64,000 nt of DNA, taken from assembly GCA_039636795.1 (NCBI GenBank), contig CP143430.1:3162001-3226000 (forward strand), written 5' to 3'. The notes below the pieces were generated by a model. It worked only from the letters and a program-made list of their open reading frames with translations. It was not told the origin of the DNA and searched no databases. This stretch comes from Micrococcaceae bacterium Sec5.1. GTDB taxonomy: Bacteria > Actinomycetota > Actinomycetes > Actinomycetales > Micrococcaceae. This document shows, one piece after another, positions 46,959-56,182 of this stretch. The position numbers were made by a program, and so were the translations under genes. Position 1 is the stretch's first letter. Each line of letters begins with the position of its first letter.

Positions 46959-49030
46959 TGGACACTATTGTGTATTTGTCCGGCACGCGCTGGAGCAGCC
47001 TTCCCGGGACCGACAAGATGCTTGCACGATCGCTAGCCAGACATAATCGTGTGCTATGGATCGATCATCCCGTACCGATTCACAGCTACAAGGATGTCCG
47101 AGAGCATTTTGGGAGAAGCCTCTTGGGGATCCCCGAAGCTGTGGCACCTGGAATAGCCAGGTTACGTTTGCCGGCCCTGCCCGGCGTCGGGAAGCCTGTC
47201 TCGCGTTCTGCAACAGAGATTCTCGCGAGTCGCTGTGTGGAGTCCGCGTTGGCGAGGACAGAAGGGCGCATCGCGGGCGTCGTCAATTCGTCTCCCATTT
47301 TGCGCTTTCCCGCGCACACCGGGGGCGGGATCCGCCTCCTGCATTTGACCGATGACTGGCTCGCAGGGGCCAAGCTAATGGGCTTCGCCCCCATCTATTT
47401 ACGTCGGGTGCTTCAAGCGAACATCGAATCAGCAGACGTAATCTCGGCGGTCTCAGAGGACCTTGCCTCCAAGATCTCCCATAGCTCGGGCAGGCCTATT
47501 GAGGTGGTGCCCAATGGCTGCAGCACCTCAACCCTTGCTCTGGGTTTGCGGCGTCGTCAAGTCGTTGCCCTTGTTGGTCAGCTGAACGAGCGACTGGATC
47601 TCGACGTCCTGGAATCGGTAGTTGCCTCAGACGTTGCCATGCTCGTTATTGGCCCCAGGGCTGACGGTGATCCAGTCGCTGGCTCAAGACTGGACGCCCT
47701 GTTGTCACGGCCCAACGTGGACTGGAGGGGACCTATGCCACAAGAAGAGGTTCAGCGATTGTTACAAACCGTCTCGGTCGGCATCACCCCTTATGCTGAC
47801 ACCGAGTTCAACCGATCGAGTTTTCCACTGAAGACGCTTGAGTACCTTTCAGCAGGTCTGCAAGTCGTGGCTACCGATTTGCCGTCAGCCAGATGGATTG
47901 GATCCTCGGCTGTGTCCATAGCTGCAAACCCATCCGACTTCGCAAGGCAGGTCACAGACTCCCTTCGTCAGCCAGTTACTGCTGCGCGTCGACAGGAAAT
48001 TGCTGCAACTGTTCTCAAACACTCCTGGGACACACGGGCAGACTGCATTGAGAAGTTGTTGTCTGCTAAAAGGGAGGCAGCTTCTGCAACCCATGGGTCG
48101 TCCACGCCCCTGATGTTCGAAACTGGCCGCGTCATGTCAGCGACAGAACCTAATCCCAATGTCGACCACGTCCTTCTCACTCGATTCAACCTGCCTTCCA
48201 AGGGCTTCGAAAGCATCGTGCGCGCCAAGGACGGATGGCTGCGAAACCGAATACAACTGTTTGAGACCTACTGCCTTCCTTCAGTTATTGCACAGAGCCA
48301 AAAGAACTTCCATTGGATCATTTATCTGGATCCACAAAGTCCTGCCTGGCTGGTCCAACGCATCGGCGAACTTAGCGTCGGCGGCCGATTTCATCCCATC
48401 TATCGCGAAGAGGTCGACGCATTAGATTTACTGAAGGACATCAGAGATGTTACCGGCCAGAGCGCAAAGCACCTCCTGACAACAAATCTCGACAATGATG
48501 ATGGCTTGTCATCCGACTTTGTGGCGCGGGTACAGGCGATCGAGGCTCCCGAGTTGCCGTCCGTAGTATTTTTTACGGCGGGTCTAGTGAAATGCAACAA
48601 TTCCCTTTTCCTCCGAACCGATCGAAGAAACGCTTTCTGTTCTGTCCTTAGCGATTGGAATGAACCCACTACTTGCTGGTCCTCGTGGCATGACCAGATA
48701 GGCAAGACCATGCCGTCAATACGTGTCGAAGGGACGCCAGGATGGCTTCAGGTGGTTCATGGATTGAATGTCAGCAATAGAACACGCGGAAGGCTGGTAT
48801 CTCCAACGAAATTCATCCATGCCTTCCCGGGACTTATGCTTGATGTACAGGAACCCGACCGATTTATGCTCTTCCATGATTTCATAATTGGGCGACCACG
48901 ACGAATACTCCGCGAAGCATGCCGAGCTGCGCTTAAATCCGTCACCATCGCTTTACTTGGAAGATCGGGAATCGACAGAGTAAAAGTTGTTGCTGCCTGT
49001 ATCCGTCGGGAGGTTGGAAAATGCAACTGA
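46955..49030 (+). CDS. Fused glycosyltransferase: GT4-like plus PF11316-like rhamnosyltransferase
   Basis: A 691-residue fusion. Residues 1-385 form a GT-B enzyme (HLTDDWLAG, VPNGCS, FPLKTLEYLSAGLQVVATD, similar to TuaH/GT4). Residues about 402-690 resemble the 'putative rhamnosyl transferase' family (PF11316): LLTRFNLP, RIQLFETYCLPSV, WIIYLDPQSPAWL, NLDNDDGLSSDF (acidic metal motif) and WLQVVHGLNVSN. The second half is clearly paralogous to the stand-alone gene at 56183. Two sugars could be added in sequence by one polypeptide. Ribosome site AAGGAG; ATGA overlap with the upstream gene. Confidence 0.83.
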   Translation: MMDTIVYLSGTRWSSLPGTDKMLARSLARHNRVLWIDHPVPIHSYKDVREHFGRSLLGIPEAVAPGIARLRLPALPGVGKPVSRSATEILASRCVESALARTEGRIAGVVNSSPILRFPAHTGGGIRLLHLTDDWLAGAKLMGFAPIYLRRVLQANIESADVISAVSEDLASKISHSSGRPIEVVPNGCSTSTLALGLRRRQVVALVGQLNERLDLDVLESVVASDVAMLVIGPRADGDPVAGSRLDALLSRPNVDWRGPMPQEEVQRLLQTVSVGITPYADTEFNRSSFPLKTLEYLSAGLQVVATDLPSARWIGSSAVSIAANPSDFARQVTDSLRQPVTAARRQEIAATVLKHSWDTRADCIEKLLSAKREAASATHGSSTPLMFETGRVMSATEPNPNVDHVLLTRFNLPSKGFESIVRAKDGWLRNRIQLFETYCLPSVIAQSQKNFHWIIYLDPQSPAWLVQRIGELSVGGRFHPIYREEVDALDLLKDIRDVTGQSAKHLLTTNLDNDDGLSSDFVARVQAIEAPELPSVVFFTAGLVKCNNSLFLRTDRRNAFCSVLSDWNEPTTCWSSWHDQIGKTMPSIRVEGTPGWLQVVHGLNVSNRTRGRLVSPTKFIHAFPGLMLDVQEPDRFMLFHDFIIGRPRRILREACRAALKSVTIALLGRSGIDRVKVVAACIRREVGKCN

Positions 49031-49869
49031 GGACAATACTCCGAAGCCTTTGGCGCCGCTGGTACCTCGTACTGTTTGGGATTGCCCTTACACTGCTCGT
49101 CTGCATTCAGGTCCAGCAGAACACGCCCGAAAAGTACAAGGCTCAGGCCAGTCTCGTTATGATGCCCTCGGCCCAGACTGTCGGCGCCGATGGCAACCCG
49201 TACCTGAAGTTGGGCGGTATGGGGGAGGCTCTCGACATTCTTACGCGTCGGCTCTCGGCGGATGAAGTCAGACGCCCGCTCGCTGAAAGATTCGCCACGT
49301 CGACATACACGGCAGAGACGGACCGGGGTACAAGCGGCGCCATCCTGCTCATTACTGCGGTCTCATCCAGTCCTCAAGAGACCATGGAGACGCTCCAGGC
49401 AGTTATGGATCAGGCACCAGTTTCGCTCAAGGAAATGCAGGAAGCCTTGGATGTCCCTCTGGAGTCACGCATCTCGACGATGACCCTTGTAGTCGACAGG
49501 GGACCTGTCCCTGAGGTCAAAGCGCGCACGCAGCTTCTACTAGTGGCCGGCGCCGGTGGAGCCGGATTGACTCTGGTACTGACTGCACTGGCTGATGGAT
49601 TACTGACTTCGCGAGGGCACAATGGTCAGTCTGGACGCAAGGGCACGAGGAAGTCGCATCGCGGGCACCTGCCTGCAACCGCCCAGCGGAGTCCCGCCCA
49701 CGAACAGAAGGAGCGGCGGAGCGTCGCTGGTTCGCTTTCAAGTCCTACCTTGGATGCGACTTCCGGATTCCCCGGCGGAATAACTCGCAGCAGGGCCATT
49801 ACAAAGGAACATGACCTTATGCAGCGCGAAGTTCCGACGCCGGTGCCATTGTCCCAAAGGCCCTCATAG
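49021..49869 (+). CDS. Wzz-like chain-length/polysaccharide co-polymerase protein 1
   Basis: A 282-residue protein with two membrane helices, near residues 13-30 and 170-195. They flank an extracytoplasmic domain of about 140 residues, the layout of Wzz/CapA-type proteins. Family marks are weak (RRWYLVLFGIALTLLV, then YKAQASLVM). No Walker motifs are present, so there is no tyrosine-kinase domain. The 80-residue basic tail is Ser/Arg-rich and disordered. GGGAGG precedes ATG 49021, which lies inside the end of the upstream gene. Confidence 0.72.
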   Translation: MQLRTILRSLWRRWYLVLFGIALTLLVCIQVQQNTPEKYKAQASLVMMPSAQTVGADGNPYLKLGGMGEALDILTRRLSADEVRRPLAERFATSTYTAETDRGTSGAILLITAVSSSPQETMETLQAVMDQAPVSLKEMQEALDVPLESRISTMTLVVDRGPVPEVKARTQLLLVAGAGGAGLTLVLTALADGLLTSRGHNGQSGRKGTRKSHRGHLPATAQRSPAHEQKERRSVAGSLSSPTLDATSGFPGGITRSRAITKEHDLMQREVPTPVPLSQRPS

Positions 49870-49871
49870 TC

Positions 49872-50549
49872 ATGACAACCAAGAAATTGCTACAGGTGGT
49901 CGCCCGCCGATGGTATGCCGCTTTGGTTGTTATGCTGCTCGGCGTCGTCAGCTTAGGCTCTATTCGCTCCTCGGAGCCCGTCTATTGGACTCAAGCAGAA
50001 GTGTCGTTCGTCGGGCCGGCGGGCAAACCTTGGTACCTAATACCCAATGCCGACGTCGCCCCGTTGGTGGAATTTGCAGCCCTAGTGGAGCGGCAGGTTA
50101 ACCACGATTCAAGTCTTTCAGGCTCCGTAACGTCTCCCGGGACACTTTATGGAGCGGGTGTGAAGCAGGGATATTCGATTACGCTTCCCAACGCAGGTGG
50201 ACAGTGGGCCAAAAGCTTCAGGAGGCCAGCCTTAGCCGTGCAGGTGGTCGATTCAAGCGCGGCCAAAGTGAATGAACAGTTGGCTGCCTTGGTCAAGCGA
50301 ATAGAAGCTGCCACTTTATTGCTACAGGAACAAACCGGGAAAAAGGGGGGTCTGATATATACAATAACGTTTCCATCAAGTCCCGAAGTTGTCTTCGGCG
50401 GCGGAAGCACCTCGAATCGCATCAAAGGCGCTATCGCCTGGCTCTCGTTGTCCCTTGGATTGGCTGTTGTTGGTGCTGTCGGCTGGGACCAAATCCTGGT
50501 GCGTAGGACGAGACGCCGGGGCCGGGCAGGGCAGTTCCATGGGGCGTAA
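49872..50549 (+). CDS. Wzz-like chain-length protein 2
   Basis: A 225-residue protein with the same plan as its neighbour: helix at about 14-32, extracytoplasmic domain, second helix at about 185-205, short Arg-rich tail. The starts KKLLQVVARRWYAALVVM and RTILRSLWRRWYLVLFG of the two proteins are alike, suggesting an old duplication. It has no kinase domain. It probably regulates chain length or links polymerase and export. The gene follows 2 bp after the stop of the first and overlaps the polymerase gene by 11 bp. Confidence 0.7.
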   Translation: MTTKKLLQVVARRWYAALVVMLLGVVSLGSIRSSEPVYWTQAEVSFVGPAGKPWYLIPNADVAPLVEFAALVERQVNHDSSLSGSVTSPGTLYGAGVKQGYSITLPNAGGQWAKSFRRPALAVQVVDSSAAKVNEQLAALVKRIEAATLLLQEQTGKKGGLIYTITFPSSPEVVFGGGSTSNRIKGAIAWLSLSLGLAVVGAVGWDQILVRRTRRRGRAGQFHGA

Positions 50550-51966
50550 CAGGCAAGACGTTGCTAATCCTTTCAAGGACCAACGATTCGCAGGAACAAC
50601 TTTGCCGGAGAGCAGTAATATCCCTGCCTTCGTTGCCATATTCCTGATTGTCACTTGCGCCGTCCCTTCCAACTTGACTATTCCAGCACTTGGTTCTGTG
50701 GGTAGGCTAACAACTCTATGGGCTCTCCTTGCTTTGGTCTGGTGGATATTGCACCAAGTCAGCAGAACTATGCCTGAACGGGCTGTTCGGCGGCCAATAC
50801 GGATCTTCCTGGGCGTGCTTCTTGTTTTCGCCGTGGCCAGTTATGCGATCGCAATGTTGCACGGAGTTCCCGAGAAGGAGTCCAGCCCGGCTGATGGGGG
50901 CCTCATCCGCTTGTTTGCTTGGACAGGAATTTGCTTCCTCTTGAACGATGGACTAAGAAATCGAATCGAACTTCTAAAGGTCCTTAGGCACATAGTTATG
51001 GCAGGAACGTTAACGGCGTGTCTTGGGCTACTTCAGTTCGTCACCGGCTCATCGCTCGTAGATTGGATGTCCATACCAGGGCTAAACAGCGCGGACAGTA
51101 TCTCAAACATCGATGTCCGGGGCGATTTCGTCCGGGCTGCTGGGATGGCATCACACCCTCTGGAATACGGGGTCGTCCTGGCAGTCTCTTTCCCTCTGGC
51201 AATAACGCTTGCTTTTACTGACACGACAAAATCCTGGCTGGCGAAGTGGACCCCCGTCTGTGCGATAGTCTGCGCATCTGCATTGTCTGTTTCACGAACA
51301 GCCCTCATCGCGACGGCAGTATCATTCGTTGCACTAATCCCCGCTTGGCCAAAGCAACGACGCCGGCGAGCGTATGTGGCAATAGTACTGCTTTTGGTTG
51401 GCGTTTACTTTATAACACCGGGGATGCTTGGCACATTACGAGGACTCTTCACTTTTGGATCTGCGGACAGCAGTATCAACTCTAGAACAGAGAGCTTTTC
51501 GATAGCGATAGAAATGGTGGCGAACAACCCAATTGTTGGTCGTGGATTTGGAACGTTCCTACCAGAGTACGTCATTGTCGACAACCAATATTTAGGGCTG
51601 CTTGTAGAATTGGGTGTGCTAGGAGTCATATCGTTTGTTTCCCTTATAGCCGCGGGACTGCACTGCGCAAAGCGTGCACGCCTAGTATCTGTCGACGAAG
51701 TAATGATCCAACTCAGTCAGGCCGTCCTCGCTTCTCTTGCGGCTGTCGGCATAGCATTCGCGTTCTTTGATGGACTTTCATTTCCCATGGCCGCCGCGAT
51801 GTTATTCCTCATACTTGGCGTATCCGGCGCGTTGTGGCGCATCGTCCAGGAAGAGCGCGCAGCCCTTCCTGCCGGAAAGCTAGATGCGTTGACCGCCCGA
51901 ATGACTCCTGGATTTAGATTACTGCGTCCGCGTCGAGAGGGAGTTGATGATGGTCCGAACGCATGA
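50539..51966 (+). CDS. O-antigen ligase/Wzy-like polysaccharide polymerase
   Basis: A 475-residue membrane protein with about 11-12 helices and a large periplasmic-type loop in the second half, as in Wzy/WaaL proteins. The conserved region NPIVGRGFGTFLPEYVIVDNQYLGLLVELG, here at about residues 330-360, is the family hallmark (G-x-G-xG-F ... DNxYL). It would join repeat units on the outer face. The ATG 50539 lies inside the preceding gene with GGGCAGG upstream. Many ATA and TTA codons give it an A+T-rich look compared with flanking genes. Confidence 0.86.
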   Translation: MGRNRQDVANPFKDQRFAGTTLPESSNIPAFVAIFLIVTCAVPSNLTIPALGSVGRLTTLWALLALVWWILHQVSRTMPERAVRRPIRIFLGVLLVFAVASYAIAMLHGVPEKESSPADGGLIRLFAWTGICFLLNDGLRNRIELLKVLRHIVMAGTLTACLGLLQFVTGSSLVDWMSIPGLNSADSISNIDVRGDFVRAAGMASHPLEYGVVLAVSFPLAITLAFTDTTKSWLAKWTPVCAIVCASALSVSRTALIATAVSFVALIPAWPKQRRRRAYVAIVLLLVGVYFITPGMLGTLRGLFTFGSADSSINSRTESFSIAIEMVANNPIVGRGFGTFLPEYVIVDNQYLGLLVELGVLGVISFVSLIAAGLHCAKRARLVSVDEVMIQLSQAVLASLAAVGIAFAFFDGLSFPMAAAMLFLILGVSGALWRIVQEERAALPAGKLDALTARMTPGFRLLRPRREGVDDGPNA

Positions 51967-53101
51967 GGTCTACGCTGCAGGCGAGCCGAGAATCCTCCTC
52001 ATCAAGACCAGGGGACGCTCCACAGTGGAGCGGCGCGAACGCCAGCTCCGCGAGTCCTCCGGCGCAGAGCCACGGAGCTTGCTCTTTGAGGACACGCTCC
52101 ATTGCGATGTCCTGGACGAAAACACCATTCAAAACACAGGAGGTTTCCGGGCACACATCTATAGGCGCTTGCCGGGCTTTGCCGCTCAGGCCTTTGAAGC
52201 CGCACGGTTGAGCCGCTCCTACGACGTGGTCATTACGTGGTCGGAAAGGCATTCAGTTGCCGTTGCGGCACTATTTGCGATCCTTCGTATCAGGACTCCG
52301 CATTTGGCCATGATGTTCTGGCTATCAAAACCAGCAGTTCGATGGCCTCTCAGGCTTGCCCGGACCGGCATTGACAGAATCGTGACGTGGAGCTCAATCC
52401 AACGCAGCGTGGCGATTGAACAGATTGGATTTAGACCCGACGACGTAGTCCTCGTCCGTCACCCAGTAGATCTGGAATTCTTCAAACCTGTCGATTCCGA
52501 GCGTGAAATCATCTTTTCAGCAGGATCCACTCAACGGGACTTTCCGACCTTCGCAGACGCAGTCAGGGGGTTGGACGTTCCCGTTCATATAGCCGCCTCG
52601 CTGGTGGTTGCCCTTGACGGATACAAAATCATCACGCGGGACGTTCGTGATGAACCGGGCTGGCCAGAGAACTGCCAGGTCGGACCACTCACGTCCGTTG
52701 AGTTGCGCGATGCGTATGCCGCCGCCAAGATGGTCGTCGTCCCGCTGTTGCCCACGGACATTGACGCAGGAGTGAACGTCATTCTCGAGGGCATGGCCAT
52801 GGGAAGACCTGTCATTGTCTCTCAAACCAAGGGCCAGGTGGACGTAGTTCATGATGGGGAAACCGGCGTATTCGTGCCGACAGAAGACTCCTCGGCCCTC
52901 AGGAGTCGCATGGAGTCTTTCCTGGCCGACCCGGAAGCTGCGGAGGAAATGGGGCGTCGTGGACGCGCCTACGTGGAGCAACACCACCGTTTGGAAGACT
53001 TCATAGACCACGTCAGGAGCAATGTGCTCGAGTTGTCGGCGCGGCCAAGCAGAAGGAACTTTTGGTCCCGGAGAAGCGGCGTACCAGTAAAGTCCAGCTA
53101 G
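51950..53101 (+). CDS. GT4-family glycosyltransferase
   Basis: A 383-residue GT-B enzyme: RHPVDLEFFKPVDSE, DIDAGVNVILEGMAMGRPVIVS (with the E-x7-type nucleotide-sugar site), VVHDGETGVFVP and HHRLEDFIDHV. It transfers a sugar from a nucleotide donor to the lipid-linked acceptor. Three starts crowd together (TTG 51944, ATG 51947, ATG 51950); AGAGGGAG ends at 51943, so 51950 with 6-base spacing is the best. It is the last gene of the rightward run. Confidence 0.88.
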   Translation: MVRTHEVYAAGEPRILLIKTRGRSTVERRERQLRESSGAEPRSLLFEDTLHCDVLDENTIQNTGGFRAHIYRRLPGFAAQAFEAARLSRSYDVVITWSERHSVAVAALFAILRIRTPHLAMMFWLSKPAVRWPLRLARTGIDRIVTWSSIQRSVAIEQIGFRPDDVVLVRHPVDLEFFKPVDSEREIIFSAGSTQRDFPTFADAVRGLDVPVHIAASLVVALDGYKIITRDVRDEPGWPENCQVGPLTSVELRDAYAAAKMVVVPLLPTDIDAGVNVILEGMAMGRPVIVSQTKGQVDVVHDGETGVFVPTEDSSALRSRMESFLADPEAAEEMGRRGRAYVEQHHRLEDFIDHVRSNVLELSARPSRRNFWSRRSGVPVKSS

Positions 53102-53117
53102 GACCGCCCACCCTCAG

Positions 53118-55871
53118 CTACTGCCTGCTGCTCTCATCGCGTTCCCAGGAAGCGCTCGCTCTCCCCGTAAAGAATGCTCCATACCGGCCAATAACAGCGA
53201 AAGCTGCATAGACCAGGGCATCGAATGCACTGACCGGCCCGCGTACTGAACCAGTCAGCTCCTGCAAAGTCCGCGCCGTCGAGGAGGCTGCGTCAGGTGA
53301 CGTCGACTGCGGGGCCCGTGATGGCCTTTGCTGCTGGTTTCCCCGGTAAGTGCGCCGAAGAATCGCGAGCAATGCCCTCGATGAGCGGGGAGTCCTCACA
53401 ACGACAGGGTCGGTCTCCAGAACAGCCTTTTCGCCGGGTTGAAACAAGCCGTCCACGTAGTAGTCGTCACCGGTCAGACCAGGAAATTCTCCGAGCCGGT
53501 CATGACCATTTGCGTTCATTGCGTAGACACCCGCCCCCCACAATCCTTGCGAGTTTCCAGGAATCCGGTTCCGGGCCCTGTAATAGGCCCTGACCAACGC
53601 GGAGGCTCCGATGGTGTCGTACCGGAAAGCTGGCCGTGCAGCCAGAAGGGACCCGGCCTCAAGAGCCTTGAAAACGGCTTGGAGTGCCTCGGGGTTGAGC
53701 TCTACATCAGCATCAAGATACAGTCGCGGCCACAGTTCCGTGGCGCCGTCCGCGGCGTTGAGCGCTGCCGTTTTGGACGCTTCCTCGACGTGCAGGACTT
53801 TAATGCCCCGATACTGTGAGGCAATGGATTCCGTATCATCGGTGCAGCCATTGCATGCCACGATGACGTCCACAGTTCCCGCGCTGATGACTTCCTTCAA
53901 AGAATCCAGTGTCCGGCCAATCACTTTTCCCTCATTGTGCGCCGGAATAATGACGGCTCCGGTTGGAAGGCCCTTCGAAAAATCAGGGGATCGGGTGGCA
54001 TGAGGCAACGTCTGCCATAGACGTTTACTCAAAAGGGCCCTCGCTGCTTCCCGGTGGCCAGGCTTGTTCATGCGTGCCATCTCAGCGGCGCAAACCGCGG
54101 CCCGGAAAAGCAGAGCCCTGCTCCGCCCGAGATGTTTGGCTGCATAGCGAACACGATTCACGGACAGAAGCGCCGTCAGCTGGGGCGAGGTACCCGAACC
54201 CCCGCCTTCATGCCACATCCTTGCTGTGGGCTCGAACCAAATTGATTTCCCTGCTTCGCGGATTCGATGGCAATAATCTGTCTCTTCCGAATACAGGAAA
54301 AATTGCTCGTCCCATTCCCCAACGGTCTGGGCTGCCTCGTCGCTTATCAAGAGAGCCGCGCCTGTGGCCCATTCGATGCGATGAGCGTATTGATAGCCCT
54401 CCACGTCGAAGTCCATTTCAGAGAGCCAGGCGGGCCGACGGCGCAGATGGCTGCCCAGCGCGGCATCGCCCAGGGCCCGCATCACGCTCGGCTCGCGGCG
54501 CAGGGAGGGGTAGACACTGCCATCATTTTCCAGCAGGACCGGAACAACCGCCCCAGCGTGGGACAGGCTCATTCTTCGGCGCAATGCTGCCACCGCCCCT
54601 GGCTCCACCCGCAGGTCCGGATTCAAGATGAGGTACGCGTCGGCGGGCCCCGCCACGCGCATCGCAGCGTTGATGCCACCCGCGTAGCCGAGATTTCCGC
54701 CCGTTGGCAAAGAGATGACATCCGGATGCTTCGCCAGCTCGGTCATGGTCCGATCGTCAGGAGAATTGTCAGCCACCACTACTTTCATGGTTTGCTCGCC
54801 CGTCATGGCCCTCAGGCTCGAAATCAGGGGCCCGACGTCGTCGGCATTGTTGTAGGTAACAACTATGGCTGCTACCTCTGCCCTCACCGCCGCCGGCAGG
54901 AAGGGCTGCGGGGCCTGATGGTTGGCCCGGGCCGGGGCATTTATCGAATGGTCCGGGTTCCGGCCCATCGGCAGTGCGGTGGGAGGAATGTTTGCAGCGC
55001 TGACCTGACGCAACTTCAGGTAGGCCTCGGGTCCATCCACCAGATACCGGCGAGCAAGCCTGCGCGGCTCCAGCAGGAGTCGCCAAGCCCATTCAAAGCC
55101 GTGGGAACTGATCCAGGATGGGGCGCGCCGGATTCGACCAGCGAGGAAATCGACAACAGCACCGAATGCCAGCAGAATCTTGGCTCCCGTGAGGCGACCA
55201 TACTTGCTGACCCATAATTCCTGGCGGGGTTTGCCCATGCCAACCACCAGGATGTCCGGAGCATTGGCCGCTATCTGTGCGGCGAGCTCCAACGAAGCCT
55301 GCTCATCGCTGATCACGGACCTTTCCGGGGCCCACCAGCCTGCGATCGCCAGATCCGGACGCTCTACTGCGAACCTACTGCGGATAAGCTCCTGGGCCTG
55401 CTCCGTCCCACCGAGGAATCCCACGCTCAGGCCGCGGCGTTCGGCTTCGTCCAGCAGAGGCTCCACAAGATCACTTCCCGCCAATCGTGGCCACGGCTGG
55501 TCGGTGAGACGACGGGCTTGGGCGACCAGGGGGGCTCCGTCCAACAACGTCAGCCACTCCACGGACGCGTGCTCCGCCATGGCGCCCACCCACCTGCTTC
55601 CGGCCCCAAAGTGCAGGATATGGTCCAGGTTTGCAGAACAAACGCCAAGAGGTGGCGCCCCCACTGAGGTTGCCCTGTCCATAATTTCCCGCAGGGCGCC
55701 GTCAAACTCCAAGAGCTTCACAGGGACTCCACCCAAACTCACCCACAGATCCTGCCCGGCGGGGGAAACTATTGGCGGTCTGGAACCATGCCCTCTGGCT
55801 TCTCCCGGGCGAAACTTCGCAGAAATATGGCGGTTGGCGACCCGGGAGGGCGCAGTTTCTTGGTGCAGCAT
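53118..55871 (-). CDS. Triple glycosyltransferase fusion: WecG/TagA + GT2 + GT2
   Basis: A 917-residue protein with three catalytic modules. Residues about 40-285 are a WecG/TagA/CpsF-type transferase (GVCSANLDHIL, GFLGGTEQ, VVGMGKPRQELWVSKY). Residues 332-600 are a GT2 of the rhamnosyltransferase type (VAAIVVTYNNADDV, GNLGYAGGINAAM, ILNPDLRV, SEETDYCHRI). Residues 637-860 are a second GT2 (GAVIIPAHNEGKVIGRT, VIVACNGCTDDT, YLDADVELN, LTGDDYYVDG). A single helix may anchor it near the C-terminus (about 880-905). Stand-alone versions of each are usual. ATG 55871 has GGAG 6 bases upstream. It is convergent with the rightward operon. Confidence 0.88.
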   Translation of the reverse strand: MLHQETAPSRVANRHISAKFRPGEARGHGSRPPIVSPAGQDLWVSLGGVPVKLLEFDGALREIMDRATSVGAPPLGVCSANLDHILHFGAGSRWVGAMAEHASVEWLTLLDGAPLVAQARRLTDQPWPRLAGSDLVEPLLDEAERRGLSVGFLGGTEQAQELIRSRFAVERPDLAIAGWWAPERSVISDEQASLELAAQIAANAPDILVVGMGKPRQELWVSKYGRLTGAKILLAFGAVVDFLAGRIRRAPSWISSHGFEWAWRLLLEPRRLARRYLVDGPEAYLKLRQVSAANIPPTALPMGRNPDHSINAPARANHQAPQPFLPAAVRAEVAAIVVTYNNADDVGPLISSLRAMTGEQTMKVVVADNSPDDRTMTELAKHPDVISLPTGGNLGYAGGINAAMRVAGPADAYLILNPDLRVEPGAVAALRRRMSLSHAGAVVPVLLENDGSVYPSLRREPSVMRALGDAALGSHLRRRPAWLSEMDFDVEGYQYAHRIEWATGAALLISDEAAQTVGEWDEQFFLYSEETDYCHRIREAGKSIWFEPTARMWHEGGGSGTSPQLTALLSVNRVRYAAKHLGRSRALLFRAAVCAAEMARMNKPGHREAARALLSKRLWQTLPHATRSPDFSKGLPTGAVIIPAHNEGKVIGRTLDSLKEVISAGTVDVIVACNGCTDDTESIASQYRGIKVLHVEEASKTAALNAADGATELWPRLYLDADVELNPEALQAVFKALEAGSLLAARPAFRYDTIGASALVRAYYRARNRIPGNSQGLWGAGVYAMNANGHDRLGEFPGLTGDDYYVDGLFQPGEKAVLETDPVVVRTPRSSRALLAILRRTYRGNQQQRPSRAPQSTSPDAASSTARTLQELTGSVRGPVSAFDALVYAAFAVIGRYGAFFTGRASASWERDESSRQ

Positions 55872-56182
55872 TCTCGGCTCCAGGCTCGATGATCCAACTC
55901 ACGGCACAAAAATGTGCCGGCGATCCAAGTCGCTGCACTTCCTGGATCGCCGATGCCGGACGGCGGGTGCCGCCCGAACTTACTTCCTTGAGTTGTCTCC
56001 CGGCCCTACTGTTTCGAGGCTGCCGTAGGGCTACTTTAGGACGATTTGCCTGCGTACACCAGAGCGCGCGTTTGACTCATGGGAAGGTCCGCGGCCGCAG
56101 GGTATTGCCTGCCGGCCCCTGCCGGGAGAGGATGCGTTATGTCGACACCGAGGGACCAACCCTGACCACGTAGAGGACGGAC
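55872..56182. promoter_or_regulatory. 311-bp divergent region with two inverted repeats
   Basis: The region lies between the fusion gene (-) and the rhamnosyltransferase gene (+) and should carry both promoters. CGGCACA (55902-55908) pairs with TGTGCCG (55913-55919) around AAAA. A second perfect 10-bp repeat (55918-55927 with 55943-55952) overlaps it by two bases. Either may be a protein-binding site or an RNA hairpin in the leader of the fusion gene. No gene is visible. Confidence 0.5.
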
